This document shows, one piece after another, positions 24,816-33,549 of a stretch of 64,000 bases of DNA (positions within the stretch are counted from its first letter, which is position 1; every line of letters begins with the position of its first letter). The notes below the pieces were generated by a model. The model was not told the origin of the DNA. It saw only the letters and a program-made list of their open reading frames with translations, and did not search any database. Source of the DNA: Blastococcus fimeti (lineage in GTDB: Bacteria; Actinomycetota; Actinomycetes; Mycobacteriales; Geodermatophilaceae); the NCBI GenBank assembly GCA_900102115.1, contig FNAW01000001.1, positions 682,001 through 746,000 of the forward strand, read 5' to 3'. The translations under genes were made by a program, and so were the position numbers.

Positions 24816-25312
24816 GGGGTCTCCGATGCTCGTTCGCGGCACGCGCGGCACGTCCCGGACAGGGCGACGTGCCCCACGTCCACGGTGAAACCCAGATCGG
24901 CGGCCAGACGTTCCGCCGCGGTGTCCAGCAGGTCGGGCGCGACCGAGGAGATCTCGCCGCAGGAGGCGCACACCACGTGCAGGTGGGCGTGCTCGGAGGC
25001 GTGGTAGATCGGCGCCCCCTTGCCCAGGTGGGTGTGCCACACCAGGCCGAGCCGCTCGAGCAGCTCCAGGTTGCGGTAGACCGTCGAGGCGTCCGGCGCC
25101 GGCGCCTCGGGCCCGGCCTCCTCGCGCAACCACGCGCCGATCGCCTCGGGCGTCGCGTGCTCCAGGGCCTCCACGGCCTCGAGCACGCGTCGGCGCTGGG
25201 CGGTCAGCCGCAGACCCCTGGACCGCAGCCGCTCGGCCAGCGGTGCCGCCTCGTCGGCGGTACGGCCGGCGCCGACGCTGCTCCCCCCGACCGCATGGCC
25301 CTCGTGCCCCAT
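24812..25312 (-). CDS. Fur family transcriptional regulator
   Basis: 166-residue metalloregulator. Winged helix (LRLTAQRRRVLEAVEALEHAT, DASTVYRNLELLERLGLV) then the dimerisation domain with HASEHAHLHVVCASCG. Structural zinc cysteines are at 115/118 and 155/158. The metal (Fe, Zn or other) is not decided by these residues. ATG start six bases after a TAGGGT box: probably leaderless. First gene of a Fur-YgfZ-RsiG operon. Confidence 0.9.
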   Translation of the reverse strand: MGHEGHAVGGSSVGAGRTADEAAPLAERLRSRGLRLTAQRRRVLEAVEALEHATPEAIGAWLREEAGPEAPAPDASTVYRNLELLERLGLVWHTHLGKGAPIYHASEHAHLHVVCASCGEISSVAPDLLDTAAERLAADLGFTVDVGHVALSGTCRACRERASETP

Positions 25313-25318
25313 GACGCG

Positions 25319-25324
25319 ACCCTA
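25319..25324 (-). promoter_or_regulatory. -10 box of leaderless Fur-family gene
   Basis: Minus-strand TAGGGT followed by six bases and the ATG at 25312. Confidence 0.65.
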
Positions 25325-25427
25325 TGCCCGCCGTCGGGCAGGCTGGGCCCGTGACCGAGCTTGCGAGGTCACGCGAAGACACAGCACCCAAGGGCACGTG
25401 CCCGACGAGCGTCAGCGAGGAGGGTTC

Positions 25428-26276
25428 GTGACCGAACAGCGCAGCGTGGCGATCTGGCGGGACGGCGCGGCCGTGGCGGTCCCGGCCGACGAGCCGGTCC
25501 TGACCGCGTACGACCAGGGGCTCGTGCGGGGGGACGGCGTCTTCGAGTCGGTCGCCGTGGTCCGGGGCGCGACACCGCACCTGGCTCCGCACCTCGCCCG
25601 GCTGCACCGCTCCGCCGCACTGCTGGAGCTCGCGCACCCGGGCGACGACGTCTGGCGCGCGCTGGTCGACGCGGTGCTGGCGGACTGGCCCGCGGACACC
25701 GAGGGCCTGATCCGCCTGCTGCTCACCCGCGGGCCGGGCGGGGATGTGCCCCCGACGGCGCTCGCCCTCGTCTCGCCGGTACCCGAGGAGACCCTCCGCC
25801 AGCGCACCACGGGCGTCTCGGTGGTCAGCCTCTCCCTCGGCATCCCGGCGGACTACCGCGCGCAGGCGCCGTGGCTGCTGGGCGGCGCGAAGACGCTCTC
25901 CTACGCGGTGAACATGGCCGCCTACCGGCACGCGCACCGCCTCGGCGCGGACGACGTCGTCCTCACCTCGCTGGAGGGGCAGCTGCTGGAGGGGCCGACG
26001 TCGACGGTGGCGTGGGCGGCCGGCGGCACGCTGCACACCCCGCCGACGGAGACCGGCATCCTGCCCGGCACCACCGTGGCCCGGCTGTTCGAGCACGCGG
26101 AGGCCGCCGGCTGGCCGACGGCGCGGACGCGGGGCACCGTCGAGGACCTGCACGCCGCCGACGCCGTCTGGCTGCTCTCCGGCGTGCGCGGAGCCGCGCC
26201 GGTGCACACGCTCGACGGCGTCCGCCGCGGCGACGCGGACCTCACGGCGCGCGTGCGGGAGCTGCTCGGCCGGTAA
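25428..26276 (+). CDS. Aminodeoxychorismate lyase-like class IV aminotransferase
   Basis: 282-residue fold-type IV PLP enzyme related to PabC (4-amino-4-deoxychorismate lyase) and branched-chain aminotransferases. [16 protein letters not shown] is the N-terminal family motif, [13 protein letters not shown] holds the Schiff-base Lys, and [13 protein letters not shown] with [12 protein letters not shown] binds the cofactor. PabC makes p-aminobenzoate for folate, which would fit the folate-binding YgfZ nearby. GTG start with GAGGAGGG upstream. Confidence 0.85.
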   Translation: MTEQRSVAIWRDGAAVAVPADEPVLTAYDQGLVRGDGVFESVAVVRGATPHLAPHLARLHRSAALLELAHPGDDVWRALVDAVLADWPADTEGLIRLLLTRGPGGDVPPTALALVSPVPEETLRQRTTGVSVVSLSLGIPADYRAQAPWLLGGAKTLSYAVNMAAYRHAHRLGADDVVLTSLEGQLLEGPTSTVAWAAGGTLHTPPTETGILPGTTVARLFEHAEAAGWPTARTRGTVEDLHAADAVWLLSGVRGAAPVHTLDGVRRGDADLTARVRELLGR

Positions 26277-26346
26277 CGTGGTCCCCGGTGCGCCGGGAAG
26301 TCTGGTCGGCAACGTCCTACCCGACCCCATCTCCGGAGCCGCCCCC

Positions 26347-27696
26347 GTGCCCAGCACCAGCTCGACCCGCCTCTTCGACCGGGGCTCCTGGCCCGAGGCG
26401 CAGCGCGTCGCCTCGGTCCTGCGCAGGGAGACCGTCGGCGGTGCCCTCCTGCTCGTCGGCGCCGCGATCGCCCTCGTCTGGGCCAACTCCCCCTGGGCGG
26501 AGAGCTACGAGTCGCTGCGCGACGCGAAGGTCGGCCCGTCGGCGCTGCACCTGGACCTGTCGCTCGGCACGTGGGCGGCCGACGGCCTGCTGGCGATCTT
26601 CTTCTTCGTCGCCGGCCTGGAGCTCAAGCGCGAGTTCGTCGCCGGCGACCTCCGGGAACCGCGGCGTGCGGCGCTGCCGATCGCTGCGGCCGTGGGCGGC
26701 ATGGCGGTGCCCGCGCTGATCTTCGTGCTGTTCAACCTGGGCGGGTCGCTCGAGGGCTGGGCGATCCCCTCGGCCACCGACATCGCGTTCGCCCTGGCCG
26801 TCCTGGCGGTCATCAGCACCCACCTGCCCACGGCTCTCCGCACCTTCCTGCTCACCCTGGCCGTGGTCGACGACCTGCTGGCGATCATGGTGATCGCGGT
26901 CTTCTACACCGCCGCGCTGAACGTCCCGGCCCTGCTGCTCTCCCTGCTGCCGCTGGCCGCCTTCGGCTTCCTGGTGCAGAAGCGGATCCGCAGCTGGTGG
27001 CTGCTGCTCCCCCTGGCCGCGCTCACCTGGGCGCTGATGCACGAGTCCGGCGTGCACGCGACCGTCGCCGGCGTGCTGCTGGCCTTCACCGTGCCGGTCG
27101 TGCGCAGCGCGGCGTCCGGCGGCCCGGACGCCGGGCCGGGGCTGGCCGAGCACTTCGAGCACCGGCTCCGCCCGCTGTCGGCCGGCTTCGCCGTCCCGGT
27201 CTTCGCGTTCTTCTCCGCGGGCGTCGCCCTCGGCGGCTTCTCCGGGCTCGGCGAATCGCTGGGCGACAGCATCGCGATCGGCATCATGGTCGGCCTGGTC
27301 GCCGGCAAGGCGATCGGCATCACCGGCGCCACCTGGCTGGTGTCGCGGTTCACCCGCGCGCAGCTGGACGAGAACCTGAGCTGGACGGACGTCGTCGGGC
27401 TCGCCCTGCTCGGCGGGATGGGCTTCACGGTCTCGCTGCTGATCACCGAGCTCGCCTACGTCGACGACCCCGAGAGCTTCGACCACGCCAAGGTCGGCAT
27501 CCTGCTGGGCACCGTGCTCGCCGCCGTGTCGGCCTCGGTCATCCTGCGGATCCGCAACCGCCGGTACCGGGAGATCGCCGCCCAGGAGCGGGTCGACGTC
27601 GACGCCGACGGCATCCCCGACGTCTACGAGGCCCCGGAGGACATCGGCCCGCCGGCACCCCCCGAGCGGCCGTTGCCGCCGTTCGCCCAGAGCTGA
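26347..27696 (+). CDS. nhaA: Na+/H+ antiporter NhaA
   Basis: 449-residue NhaA-family antiporter that expels Na+ in exchange for protons. About twelve membrane helices; the ion-binding Asp pair is in [13 protein letters not shown], and the helix IV/XI unwound motifs [14 protein letters not shown] and [11 protein letters not shown] are clear. The C-terminal tail is acidic and Pro-rich. I chose GTG 26347, with CCGGAG upstream; GTG 26278 would add 23 residues. Confidence 0.93.
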   Translation: MPSTSSTRLFDRGSWPEAQRVASVLRRETVGGALLLVGAAIALVWANSPWAESYESLRDAKVGPSALHLDLSLGTWAADGLLAIFFFVAGLELKREFVAGDLREPRRAALPIAAAVGGMAVPALIFVLFNLGGSLEGWAIPSATDIAFALAVLAVISTHLPTALRTFLLTLAVVDDLLAIMVIAVFYTAALNVPALLLSLLPLAAFGFLVQKRIRSWWLLLPLAALTWALMHESGVHATVAGVLLAFTVPVVRSAASGGPDAGPGLAEHFEHRLRPLSAGFAVPVFAFFSAGVALGGFSGLGESLGDSIAIGIMVGLVAGKAIGITGATWLVSRFTRAQLDENLSWTDVVGLALLGGMGFTVSLLITELAYVDDPESFDHAKVGILLGTVLAAVSASVILRIRNRRYREIAAQERVDVDADGIPDVYEAPEDIGPPAPPERPLPPFAQS

Positions 27697-27705
27697 CTTT
27701 TTCGG

Positions 27706-27735
27706 TTGCCGACGCTCTCGGGCCGGACGTACCGT
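27706..27735 (+). promoter_or_regulatory. Promoter of the 12-codon ORF unit
   Basis: TTGCCG, an 18-base spacer and TACCGT form a credible housekeeping-sigma promoter. Transcription would start near 27742, about 25 bases before the TTG of the tiny ORF. Confidence 0.55.
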
Positions 27736-27767
27736 CGTCGCATACGAGAGAGGAGGTGGTCCGTAAC

Positions 27768-27806
27768 TTGCTGAGCTACAGGACTCGTGAGGTGGCTGTC
27801 CGCTAG
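27768..27806 (+). CDS. Possible 12-residue peptide (leader peptide or peptide gene)
   Basis: A TTG-started ORF encoding MLSYRTREVAVR, ending TAG. A very strong ribosome site (AGGAGGTGG, 27751-27759) lies eight bases upstream, far stronger than those of most genes here. A promoter precedes it and an 8-bp hairpin (27828-27849) follows its stop by 21 bases. The unit lies between nhaA and a gene with its own leaderless promoter, so it may be a free-standing peptide or regulatory RNA. Function unknown; no ribosome data. Confidence 0.5.
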   Translation: MLSYRTREVAVR

Positions 27807-28010
27807 CCGCCGTCCAGATGGGCCGCCCGCTCGGAGTGGAATCCGAGCGCCGGCGCACTATCGCCCGTCCGTCGATGGCGGCGAGCGAGAACCGGACAGT
27901 CACCCGACCCCCGGGCCGCCGACATTTGTCCAGTCGGCCCGCGTGCAGCCCCCTCCCCGGAGGACGGCGCCGCGGAACAGCCCGGGGGTTGTCCGTTTCC
28001 CGGGTAGGTT
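27807..28010 (+). other. Leader/intergenic region with hairpin
   Basis: The 27828-27849 hairpin (CGCTCGGA, six-base loop, TCCGAGCG) follows the tiny ORF and could end its transcript. The remaining 160 bases up to the -10 box of the next gene show no credible ORF or repeat. Confidence 0.5.
28005..28010 (+). promoter_or_regulatory. -10 box of leaderless hypothetical gene
   Basis: TAGGTT lies seven bases before the ATG at 28018 and there is no ribosome site. Confidence 0.6.
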
Positions 28011-28017
28011 GCGCCCC

Positions 28018-28749
28018 ATGCAGCTGGGCGGCCTGCCGGTCGAGACGGACGTCTGGCCCGGCGTCTGGATCTCCGTCGCGCGGCGTTTCGGCGAGGCCGG
28101 CACCGTCGCCGCCCTGCTCCCCGCCTTCGAGTCGTACGCGCGGGTCTTCCATCCCGCGGTCCGCTACGACGGCGACGACGACATCGAGGTCAGCTGGTCC
28201 GAGGTCGCCGCGCACAACGGCACCCGCGCGCACCCGCTCATGCAGTGGCACACGATCACCGGCAGCTGGGACGCCGAGCCCTCCGAGCGCCAGGCTGCGG
28301 TGTGGGACGACGGACCCGCGGAGGGCCATCTGCCGGTCGAGGTCGCCGCCCGGCTCGCCGCCGTCCTCGGCCGGCACACCACGACACCGGAGGAGTGCCT
28401 CTTCGGCCGGTGCGACGGCTTCGGCTACGACCTGCCCGACCCCGAGACGCCACCCCGGCTGCTGCTGCGCGAGAACCACGACGTCGTGCTCGTCCGCGGC
28501 GCCGTCACCGACGCCGTCCGGAACCTGGCGCCCGAGCCGCACGAGCAGAGCGCGAACCTGTGGTGGCCGGGCGACCGGGCCTGGTGCGTGGCCACCGAGA
28601 TCGACCTGACCAGCACCTACGTGGGCGGCAGCGCGGCGTGCATCGCCGAGCTGCTCCGCACCCCCGGCATCGAGGCCCTCCCCGCCCGGCCGGAGGACCC
28701 GACCGCCTTCGCCGCGGACACCCTCAACCCGCTGCCCGGCGGGCGCTGA
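28018..28749 (+). CDS. Conserved hypothetical protein
   Basis: 243-residue soluble, acidic, Trp-rich protein (for example WPGVWISVARRFGE, NLWWPGDRAWCVATEIDLTSTYVGG). I do not recognise a named domain; similar proteins are hypothetical in actinobacteria. No signal or membrane segment. ATG start directly downstream of a TAGGTT box. Convergent with the DUF885 gene; the two stops share a small hairpin. Confidence 0.75.
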   Translation: MQLGGLPVETDVWPGVWISVARRFGEAGTVAALLPAFESYARVFHPAVRYDGDDDIEVSWSEVAAHNGTRAHPLMQWHTITGSWDAEPSERQAAVWDDGPAEGHLPVEVAARLAAVLGRHTTTPEECLFGRCDGFGYDLPDPETPPRLLLRENHDVVLVRGAVTDAVRNLAPEPHEQSANLWWPGDRAWCVATEIDLTSTYVGGSAACIAELLRTPGIEALPARPEDPTAFAADTLNPLPGGR

Positions 28750-28763
28750 GCCCTACAGCGCCC
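28741..28763. terminator. Hairpin across convergent stops
   Basis: GGGCGCTG, a seven-base loop and CAGCGCCC span both stop codons of the convergent genes ending at 28749 and 28753. It could terminate both transcripts. Confidence 0.45.
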
Positions 28764-30477
28764 CGAGCTCGGCCTCCAGGTCGTCGAGGCCGAGGGAGCC
28801 CTGGGACAGCGCGGCCATGTGCCAGGCCTTGAGGTCGAACGCGTCGCCGCGCGCCTGCCGGGCCTGCTCGCGGCCGGCCAGCCAAGCGCGCTCGCCGAGC
28901 TTGTAGCCGATCGCCTGCCCGGGGATGCCCAGGTAGCGGACCAGCTCGCTGTCGAGGAAGGCCAGCGAGGCACCGGAGTTCTCCCCGAGGAAGGCCCGTG
29001 CGAGGTCCGGCGTCCAGGGCTTCCCGCGGTGCTCGGCCAGCGCGCCCTCGGCGTCGTCGGGGATCGGCAGCTCGAGGTGCATGCCGATGTCGATGACCAC
29101 CCGCACCGAGCGCAGCTGCTGGGCGTCGAGGAAGCCCAGCCGCGTGCCGGGGTCGGCGAAGTAGCCGAGCTCGTCCATGAACCGCTCGGCGTAGAGCGCC
29201 CACCCCTCGACGTTCGCGCTGACCGAGCCCACCGAGGTCTGGTAGGTCGACAGCTGCTGCGAGACGTGGGCCCACTGGGCCAGCTGCAGGTGGTGGCCGG
29301 GAACGCCCTCGTGGTACCAGATCGACACCAGGTCCCACAGCGGGAAGCGGGTCCGGCCCAGCGTCGGGAGCCAGGTGCGGCCGGGCCGGGAGAAGTCCTG
29401 CGAGGGGCGCGTGTAGTACGGCGCCGCGGCGCTCCCGGGGGGCGCGATCATGGCCTCCACCCGGCGCAGCGGCTCGGCGAGGTCGAAGTGCGTGCCGTCG
29501 AGCTCGGCGATCGCCTCGTCCATCATCGCCTGCAGCCGGACGCGGATCTCCTCGACGCCCTCGACGGCGGGGCCGCTGGTGGCCAGCACCCGCATCGCCT
29601 CCATCGGCGTCGCACCGGCCTGGACGCGGTCGGCCTCGATCCGCTGCTCGGCGAGGATCCGCTTGTGCTCGGCCCAGCCCCAGGCGTACGCCTCCTCGAG
29701 GCCCCCGTCGGGCCCGAGGTCCGAGCCAGACCAGCGGCGCACGGCCAGTGCGTAGCGCTCGCGGCCGACGGCGTCCGGAACGCCCTCGGTGCGCGGGCCG
29801 TACTCGTCGCGCAGGTGGTCGCGGATGCCGGCCACCGCGGCATCGGCCTCCGCCGCGGCCGCCAGGAGCTCCGGCTGCAGCGCCTCGGGGCCCGCGGCGA
29901 CGAACGAGGTGAAGTAGGCGCCGGCCAGCCACTCGTCGAGCTGCTCGACGATGGTCCGCACCTGGCGCGGGGCGACCAGGAGCTCGCGGCGGACCGCCTC
30001 CTCGAGCGTCTCCCGGTAGCCGCGGTAGGCCTCGGGCACGCGGGCGATCCGGCGGGCGACGACCGCCCAGTCCTCGTCGGTCGCGGTCGGCATCAGGCTG
30101 AACACCTGGCGGACCGAGTGCACGGGCGAGAACAGGATGTTCAGCGACCGGAAGCCCTCCCCCGCCCAGTGCCCGTCGAGCTCGGAGGTGAGCCGCTCGC
30201 GCAGCAGCCGTGCGCAGCGCCGCTCGACCGGGTCGTCCTCGAGCCCCGGGTTCCCGGCCAGCACGCGGTCCAGCTCGGCGAGGGTCTCCCGGACCAGCGA
30301 GACCTCGGCCTCGAGACCCTCCGGGGAGAGGTCGGGCAGCCGGTCGTCGCCGGGGCGGGCGCCCAGCTGGGTGGCCAGGATCGGGTCGAGCTCGCAGGCG
30401 GCGGCGACGTAGGCGTCGGCGACCTGTCGTGGGGTGGTGGGGCGGGCAGGCGATCGCGTCGTCGGCGTCTCGGTCAT
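28753..30477 (-). CDS. DUF885 domain-containing protein (putative metallopeptidase)
   Basis: 574-residue DUF885 protein. The family motif YHEGVPGHHLQLAQW, of HExxxHH type, is near residue 400 and suggests a zinc peptidase-like centre; GWALYAERFMDELGYF follows, also conserved. No signal peptide is seen, so it is probably cytoplasmic. The ATG overlaps the nitrobindin stop by ATGA. Substrate unknown. Confidence 0.9.
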   Translation of the reverse strand: MTETPTTRSPARPTTPRQVADAYVAAACELDPILATQLGARPGDDRLPDLSPEGLEAEVSLVRETLAELDRVLAGNPGLEDDPVERRCARLLRERLTSELDGHWAGEGFRSLNILFSPVHSVRQVFSLMPTATDEDWAVVARRIARVPEAYRGYRETLEEAVRRELLVAPRQVRTIVEQLDEWLAGAYFTSFVAAGPEALQPELLAAAAEADAAVAGIRDHLRDEYGPRTEGVPDAVGRERYALAVRRWSGSDLGPDGGLEEAYAWGWAEHKRILAEQRIEADRVQAGATPMEAMRVLATSGPAVEGVEEIRVRLQAMMDEAIAELDGTHFDLAEPLRRVEAMIAPPGSAAAPYYTRPSQDFSRPGRTWLPTLGRTRFPLWDLVSIWYHEGVPGHHLQLAQWAHVSQQLSTYQTSVGSVSANVEGWALYAERFMDELGYFADPGTRLGFLDAQQLRSVRVVIDIGMHLELPIPDDAEGALAEHRGKPWTPDLARAFLGENSGASLAFLDSELVRYLGIPGQAIGYKLGERAWLAGREQARQARGDAFDLKAWHMAALSQGSLGLDDLEAELGAL

Positions 30478-31010
30478 CGGAGCCTCTCCAGCCGGGCGGA
30501 CATGGTCGGACGGAGCTCTCCGCCGCCCACGGCACGGTCGACGGCGTACATCAGCGCGCCCTCGACGATGCCGTAGAGGCGCACCGCCCGGGTCACCTCC
30601 GGGGCGTCCGGGGTGCGGGCGACGACGTCGGTGGCGAGCTCCCAGCTGGTCGTCGTCCGGGCGGTGCCGACGTACAGCTCCAGCAGCCCGTCGGCGCCGA
30701 CGACCATCAGCTCGACGTCGTCACCCTCACCGCGGGGCCGCCAGAACCCGGTCTCGCGGACGTCGGGGCCGACGACCTTCCCGTCGTCGGTGAGCCGCCA
30801 GGTGCGGGACTCGTAGGCGAGGAACCCGCGGCCGTCGTGGCTGAAGCGCACCCACTGGCCGAACCGGTGATCGCCACTGGTGCCCGCAGCCTGGCCCTCG
30901 CCGTGCCACTCCCCCAGCAGCGGCAGCACCGACAGCAGCTGGTCGGACACCTCCGGGCCGCTGCGGACGTCGACGGTGTCGGGGACCGGCAGCTCCGTCG
31001 GCGCGCTCAT
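30474..31010 (-). CDS. Nitrobindin-like FABP family protein
   Basis: 178-residue beta-barrel protein of the bacterial FABP/nitrobindin family. The LLGEWHGEGQAAG motif corresponds to the family GxWxGxG heme-cavity signature. Family members bind heme and can act on nitric oxide or peroxynitrite; whether this copy binds heme is not shown. ATG start at 31010 overlaps the stop of a 34-residue membrane peptide gene (ATGA). Confidence 0.88.
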   Translation of the reverse strand: MSAPTELPVPDTVDVRSGPEVSDQLLSVLPLLGEWHGEGQAAGTSGDHRFGQWVRFSHDGRGFLAYESRTWRLTDDGKVVGPDVRETGFWRPRGEGDDVELMVVGADGLLELYVGTARTTTSWELATDVVARTPDAPEVTRAVRLYGIVEGALMYAVDRAVGGGELRPTMSARLERLR

Positions 31011-31111
31011 CGCCGCACCGCCGGAGGACGGCGCGAGAGGCGCACGGCGCCGTAGCCGCAGGAGAGCGCGGCCAGCGCCGCCAGGGTGACCAGGACCCAG
31101 GCAGAAACCAT
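31007..31111 (-). CDS. 34-residue single-helix membrane protein
   Basis: A short gene encoding MVSAWVLVTLAALAALSCGY followed by GAVRLSRRPPAVRR: one membrane helix with a positive tail. A TACCGT box lies seven bases before the ATG, the leaderless arrangement seen elsewhere in the window, and the stop overlaps the nitrobindin start by ATGA. These two facts make it a credible gene and first member of the operon with nitrobindin and DUF885. Function unknown. Confidence 0.7.
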   Translation of the reverse strand: MVSAWVLVTLAALAALSCGYGAVRLSRRPPAVRR

Positions 31112-31118
31112 GCATGAC

Positions 31119-31124
31119 ACGGTA
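31119..31124 (-). promoter_or_regulatory. -10 box of leaderless small membrane gene
   Basis: Minus-strand TACCGT with a seven-base spacer to the ATG at 31111. Confidence 0.6.
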
Positions 31125-31128
31125 GTGA

Positions 31129-31854
31129 GTGCCCTTCACCCCGAGTCACGCGGCGGCGGTGCTGCCGTTCCTGCGCACCCCGCTGCCCGCGTCGGCGCTG
31201 ATCGCCGGCAGCGTCGCGCCCGACCTGCCCTTCTACCTGCCGTTCGAGCTGCCGTGGCCGACGCACACCGCCGGCGCCGTCGTCAGCACCGACGTGCTCA
31301 TCGGGCTCGCCGCCTGGGCGCTCTGGCACGGGCTGCTCGCGGAGCCGGCGGTCCGGGCCGCACCCGCGGCGCTGCGCGCCCGGCTGACCGGCATTCCCAT
31401 CGGGCTGCGCGCCCGGCTGTCGTCCCCGGCGCGGGGAGCCTGGACGCTGCTCGCGCTGGCGGTGGGCGCGGGCACCCACGTGCTGTGGGACGAGTTCACC
31501 CATCCCCGGCGCTGGGGCCCGGAGACGTTCCCCGTGCTGGACGGGCAGTGGGGCGTCCTGCCGGGCTACCGGTGGCTGCAGTACGGCACGAGCGTGCTCG
31601 GCGGGCTGGTCCTCCTCGGCTGGGTCCTGCGCTGGTGGCTGCGGACGCCGGCCCGCGGGTCCGTCCCCCGCGGACGGCGGTGGCCCTGGGTTCTGCTCGG
31701 CGCCGTCGGCACCGTCGTCGGCACGGCCGCCGCCCTGCCCGCGGGCGATCTCGGCGAGGCGATCTACGACGCCGCCACCTGGGGCGGGGGCAGCGCGCTG
31801 GCCCTCGCCGTGCTGCTGGCGGCGGCCTGGCAGGTCCGCCACCGCCGCCGCTGA
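31129..31854 (+). CDS. DUF4184 family membrane protein
   Basis: 241-residue membrane protein starting MPFTPSHAAAVLPFL, the typical DUF4184 N-terminus, with His and Asp residues at membrane borders (SVAPDLPFY, HVLWDEFTHPRRWG) reminiscent of metal-dependent membrane hydrolases such as YdjM-like proteins. About five to six helices. GTG start. Divergent from the 34-residue gene, with only 17 bases between the starts. Confidence 0.85.
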   Translation: MPFTPSHAAAVLPFLRTPLPASALIAGSVAPDLPFYLPFELPWPTHTAGAVVSTDVLIGLAAWALWHGLLAEPAVRAAPAALRARLTGIPIGLRARLSSPARGAWTLLALAVGAGTHVLWDEFTHPRRWGPETFPVLDGQWGVLPGYRWLQYGTSVLGGLVLLGWVLRWWLRTPARGSVPRGRRWPWVLLGAVGTVVGTAAALPAGDLGEAIYDAATWGGGSALALAVLLAAAWQVRHRRR

Positions 31855-31881
31855 GCGGCCGGGCGCTGCCGCCCCGGCGCT

Positions 31882-31887
31882 TATAGT
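31882..31887 (+). promoter_or_regulatory. -10 box upstream of PAS-PP2C gene
   Basis: TATAGT, one of the best -10 matches in the window, about 50 bases before the start of the phosphatase gene, which also has a ribosome site. Confidence 0.5.
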
Positions 31888-31943
31888 CCCCCCAAGCGGG
31901 ACCTGCGATCGCCGGCGCCCGGTCCGGGACGACGGAGGTGCGC

Positions 31944-33185
31944 GTGCGGACGCCCGAGGAGGAGCTCGCGCGTGCCATCACCCGCTACGAGTGGGTGCTG
32001 GCCAACGTCGCCGACGGGATCTACGGCCTCGACGCCGAGGGCCGGGTCGAGTTCGTGAACCCCGCCGCCGTGCGCCTCACCGGCTACCCGTCCGCCGAGC
32101 AGCGCGGCCTCGACCAGCACGCCCTGCTGCACCACTCGCGCCTCGACGGCTCCCTGTACCCGCGCGAGCAGTGCCCGGTCTGGCAGGCCATCCGCAGCGG
32201 CCGCACCGTCGTCGCCGACGACGAGGTGTTCTGGCGCAGGGACGGCGTTCCGGTGCCCGTCGAGCTGGTCGCCGTCCCCACGGTCGAGGACGGCGCGGTC
32301 ACCGGCGTCATCGTCTCCTTCCGCGACCTCAGCGAGCGGCGCGCCGCCGAGGCGCAGGCCGCCGAGCTCGACCGGCTGGCGCGCGAGGCGGCCTCGTCGC
32401 GCGCGCTCGCCGACGAGCTGCAGCAGGCCCTGCTCACCCCGCCGCCCGAGCCCGACCACCTGCACGTCGTCGTCCGGTACCTCCCCGCCGGCCACGAGGC
32501 GCAGGTGGGCGGCGACTGGTACGACGCCTTCCTGCAGCCCGACGGCGCCACGATGCTCGCGATCGGCGACGTCGTGGGCCACGGCAGCGGCGCCGCGGCC
32601 GCCATGGGTCAGCTGCGCGGGATCCTCCGGGCGCTCGCCTACGACAACGACGAGACGCCCGCCGCGACGATGCGCCGCACCGACCGGACCGCGCACGGGC
32701 TGGACGTCTCGACCCTGGCCACCGCGATCCTCGCCCGCATCGAGCGGCACCCCGACGTGCCGGTGTCCGGGCGCCGGGTGGTCCGCTGGAGCAACGCCGG
32801 CCACGTCCCCCCGCTGCTGCTCGCGCCGGACGGCAGCTCCCGCGTGCTCGAGACGACGCCGGACCTGATGCTCGGCGTCGAGCCGTCGGCTCCGCGCAGA
32901 GACCACACCGTCGAGCTGGACTCCGACCACACCCTGCTGCTGGTCACCGACGGACTGGTCGAGCGGCGCGGCTCCGACCTGGACGAGGGCATGGCCCGCC
33001 TGCAGGACGCGCTGCGGGACCAGGGCAGGACCCCGCTGCCCGAGCTGCTCGACACGGTGCTCGACCGACTCGTGCCCCGGGCCGGCGAGGACGACGTCGC
33101 CGTGGTGGCCGTACGGGCCTACCCCGAGGACCGTCCGCGGCCGGCCGAGGCCGGGCCGAACATCCTCCCGCCCGGCATCGACTGA
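31944..33185 (+). CDS. PAS domain PP2C (SpoIIE-type) Ser/Thr phosphatase
   Basis: 413-residue signalling protein. The N-terminal PAS domain (ITRYEWVLANVADGIYGLDAEG... VSFRDLSERR) is followed by a short linker and a SpoIIE-type phosphatase. GGDWYDAF and AIGDVVGHG carry metal-binding Asp residues, then the NAGHVPPLLL and LLVTDGLVERRG blocks and a final EDDVAVVAVR. Such proteins act on anti-anti-sigma factors in stress pathways. GTG 31944 has GGAGG five bases upstream; GTG 31938 is the alternative. No anti-sigma partner is adjacent. Confidence 0.9.
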   Translation: MRTPEEELARAITRYEWVLANVADGIYGLDAEGRVEFVNPAAVRLTGYPSAEQRGLDQHALLHHSRLDGSLYPREQCPVWQAIRSGRTVVADDEVFWRRDGVPVPVELVAVPTVEDGAVTGVIVSFRDLSERRAAEAQAAELDRLAREAASSRALADELQQALLTPPPEPDHLHVVVRYLPAGHEAQVGGDWYDAFLQPDGATMLAIGDVVGHGSGAAAAMGQLRGILRALAYDNDETPAATMRRTDRTAHGLDVSTLATAILARIERHPDVPVSGRRVVRWSNAGHVPPLLLAPDGSSRVLETTPDLMLGVEPSAPRRDHTVELDSDHTLLLVTDGLVERRGSDLDEGMARLQDALRDQGRTPLPELLDTVLDRLVPRAGEDDVAVVAVRAYPEDRPRPAEAGPNILPPGID

Positions 33186-33190
33186 ACGCG

Positions 33191-33228
33191 GCAGCGCCCG
33201 CCCCGGCCGGAGCCGGGACGGGCGCTGC
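33191..33228. terminator. Bidirectional terminator hairpin
   Basis: A 17-bp stem with one mismatch and a four-base CGGA loop lies between the convergent phosphatase and DUF1416 genes. It is six bases after one stop and 19 from the other. Confidence 0.8.
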
Positions 33229-33246
33229 AGTCGTCCGGAGGGGACG

Positions 33247-33540
33247 TCAGTCGATGACGATGGTCGTCTCGTTCAGGCCGACTCCGGCGTCGAGGACCCG
33301 CTCCCCCTTGCCCACGGGGGCGAGGGAGCGGACCTTCCAGGTGCCGGGGGCGGCGAAGAACCGGAACTCGCCCTCGGGGCTGGTGACGACCTCGGCGGTG
33401 AACTCGTCGGTGCCGTCCAGCAGCCGGACGTACGCGCCGGCCACCGGTGCGCCGTCGTGCCACACCTGACCCTGGATGACGGTCTGCGTGCTCAGGTCGA
33501 TGCCCGCGAGGGCTCCACCCTGCTTCGGGGCTCCGCACAT
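33247..33540 (-). CDS. sseC: DUF1416 protein, SseC-like
   Basis: 97-residue protein of the DUF1416 family, strongly like mycobacterial SseC: MCGAPKQGGALAGIDLSTQT, ending DEFTAEVVTSPEGEFRFFAAPGTW. A beta-sandwich (transthyretin-like) fold is likely. It lies nine bases after the sulfurtransferase, as sseC follows cysA in M. tuberculosis, and is assumed to help thiosulfate sulfur transfer. Last gene of the operon behind a cysteine leader peptide. Confidence 0.92.
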   Translation of the reverse strand: MCGAPKQGGALAGIDLSTQTVIQGQVWHDGAPVAGAYVRLLDGTDEFTAEVVTSPEGEFRFFAAPGTWKVRSLAPVGKGERVLDAGVGLNETTIVID

Positions 33541-33549
33541 GTCAGCAGC

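Noticed and set aside
24816..26486. Extension of the YgfZ frame far upstream on the minus strand
   Set aside because: It would run through the Fur and PabC-like genes; ATG 24815 with ATGA overlap is the real start.
26317..28542. A 741-codon minus-strand frame across nhaA and the next gene
   Set aside because: Asp/Arg/Gly/Gln-rich composition typical of antisense translation; both plus-strand genes are clear.
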